Shown here: piece by piece, positions 5,298 to 6,163 of the stretch
Layout of the letters: each line of letters opens with the position of its first letter
How positions within the stretch are numbered: the first letter of the stretch is position 1
NCBI GenBank assembly: GCA_011777135.1
Contig: JAABVY010000003.1
Span: 1-6,163 of the forward strand
DNA: 6,163 bases
DNA from: Candidatus Zixiibacteriota bacterium
GTDB taxonomy: Bacteria; Zixibacteria; MSB-5A5; JAABVY01
Direction: 5' to 3'
Translations under genes and position numbers: made by a program
Notes under the pieces: generated by a model
The model's input: the letters and a program-made list of their open reading frames with translations, nothing else
Told to the model about the DNA's origin: nothing
Database searches by the model: none

Positions 5298-6163
5298 TCA
5301 TCGGGATGCGGTGAATTGGCGGGCCTGATGCACGAAGGCCTCCAATTTGAGGTCATCTCCCTTATCGCTCAAACCCTCATAAGCCATGTTGAGCCAGGGC
5401 ACACCGCCCAGGTCGTCGGCCACTTTCCCGGCCACGCCGGATACGATGGTACCCGGCATACACATGAAAGGCAGGGTGTTGACAATCCCTCCAGCGCCAT
5501 TGTGTACGTATTCTATTGCCTTCCCAACCGAAAGTATGGCCTCGCCCGAGAAAGAGACATCGATATATGGCTGGGCCAGTTTTATGATCTCTTCCACAGG
5601 TGGATCATAGACAGATGGTATCTCCTCTGCCACCAGGTTAACCAGTCTCTTCTCCTCTTTGTGCTGTACGAAATTAGTCAGGTTGGCGGTCAGAAATTCA
5701 CCCAGACTGTTCTCTTTCTTGAGCCTCTGGCGGTAGGTGAAATTCGTATAAAATATCCACTCCGCCATCGGCGCCAGCCAGACCTCTGCGCCAAGGTTCT
5801 CCAGGTGTTCAACCAGGAAATTATTCGAGAAACGATTTGCCCGCAGAAATATCTCGCCCACGACTCCAATTATGGGGAGCTTCTTTCCATTACTTGAATT
5901 TAGTTTTTTGAAATCGGAAAGTGCCGCGATGAACAAGGGCTCCAGGTCTTTACGGTTCTCAATATATTCGGAAAGTCTATGAAGATATTTTCTATAAAGC
6001 TTATCTATCTCAGTCTTTTTTTCCTGGCGCGGCCTGAAATGATGGTAGATTTTAAATAGCAGATCTGTGGAAACCACTGCCTTCCATCCAATTCTCTTAA
6101 AATCGTCCGAACCGAAGGCAGGATCGTCATAACCGGTCCGCGAATTAGGCGATATTATGGGTA
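5298..6163 (-). CDS. Acyl-CoA dehydratase activase-related protein, C-terminal part (5' end cut by window edge)
   Basis: The frame is open to the right edge, so only the last 288 residues are visible. A GTG at 6077 is in frame, but conserved-looking sequence continues upstream of it (FKRIGWKAVVSTDLL), so it is internal. The protein matches the COG3581/DUF2229-type family associated with 2-hydroxyacyl-CoA dehydratases and their ASKHA-fold ATPase activases. Diagnostic blocks are IIGVVGEIFLRANRFSNNFL, LGAEVWLAPMAEWIFYTNFT, the VNTLPFMCMPGTIVSG segment with its conserved Cys (codon 5462-5460), and the ending LAFEGL-like MAYEGLSDKGDDLKLEAFVHQ. Relatives occur as stand-alone proteins or as the C-terminal part of large activase fusions in anaerobes. 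Whether an activase or dehydratase precedes it lies outside the window. Its exact activity is not established even for the family. The stop is followed by the 283-base gap, so thioredoxin may be separately transcribed. Confidence 0.85.
   Translation of the reverse strand, partial: PIISPNSRTGYDDPAFGSDDFKRIGWKAVVSTDLLFKIYHHFRPRQEKKTEIDKLYRKYLHRLSEYIENRKDLEPLFIAALSDFKKLNSSNGKKLPIIGVVGEIFLRANRFSNNFLVEHLENLGAEVWLAPMAEWIFYTNFTYRQRLKKENSLGEFLTANLTNFVQHKEEKRLVNLVAEEIPSVYDPPVEEIIKLAQPYIDVSFSGEAILSVGKAIEYVHNGAGGIVNTLPFMCMPGTIVSGVAGKVADDLGGVPWLNMAYEGLSDKGDDLKLEAFVHQARQFTASR

Noticed and set aside
5289..5897. 202-codon plus-strand ORF
   Set aside because: It lies antisense over the strongly recognisable activase-related gene and shows no domain or ribosome site; it is a shadow frame.
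5298..6077. Complete 259-residue gene starting at GTG 6077
   Set aside because: The same frame stays open to the right edge and encodes plausible family sequence upstream of the GTG, so the gene is 5'-truncated by the window.

Overview
The window looks like ordinary chromosome from a bacterium of moderate GC content, with every recognisable gene on the minus strand. The window is therefore read from right to left. The gene mix includes a 2-hydroxyacyl-CoA dehydratase activase-type protein, a rhomboid protease with a C-terminal helical tail domain, a CcdA electron carrier and a response regulator with a long acidic linker. It suggests an anaerobic or facultative Gram-negative lineage. A deep-branching FCB-group phylum (for example Zixibacteria-like) or a deltaproteobacterial-type organism would fit, but this is inference from protein style, not a taxonomic result. 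No RNA genes, CRISPR arrays, insertion sequences or phage genes were found.

Right-hand block (6163 to about 4275). The C-terminal part of an acyl-CoA dehydratase activase-related protein (COG3581/DUF2229 type) enters from the right edge. A 283-base intergenic stretch follows, with a candidate promoter, a GC-rich inverted repeat and a doubtful 68-codon ORF. Next come a small thioredoxin with the unusual active site CFPC and, 11 bases later, a small CoA-binding (YccU-like Rossmann) protein. These last two form a tight pair.

Left-hand block (about 4251 to 1). A sigma70-like promoter (TAGACT-17-TATAAT) precedes a rhomboid protease, whose TAA stop directly abuts the ATG of a large acidic response regulator. 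A CcdA-type thiol-disulfide membrane protein follows after 57 bases. Then, after 87 bases, comes a divergent TIGR04282/DUF2064 glycosyltransferase-like protein. It overlaps by one base (TGATG) with a creatininase-family metal-dependent amidohydrolase that runs off the left edge. Promoter-like sequences with good spacing also precede ccdA and the DUF2064 gene, so the block may be read as an operon with internal promoters.

How the genes may work together. Thioredoxin and CcdA are natural partners: CcdA moves reducing equivalents from cytoplasmic thioredoxin to extracytoplasmic thiol proteins. The rhomboid and response regulator are probably co-translated, hinting at membrane proteolysis linked to signalling. 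The DUF2064-like and creatininase proteins are the most tightly coupled pair and probably share a pathway, but the substrate cannot be read from the sequence. I do not see a clearly defined new system. The best leads are the coupled pair with its degenerate nucleotide-binding motif, the CFPC thioredoxin, and the rhomboid/response-regulator junction.
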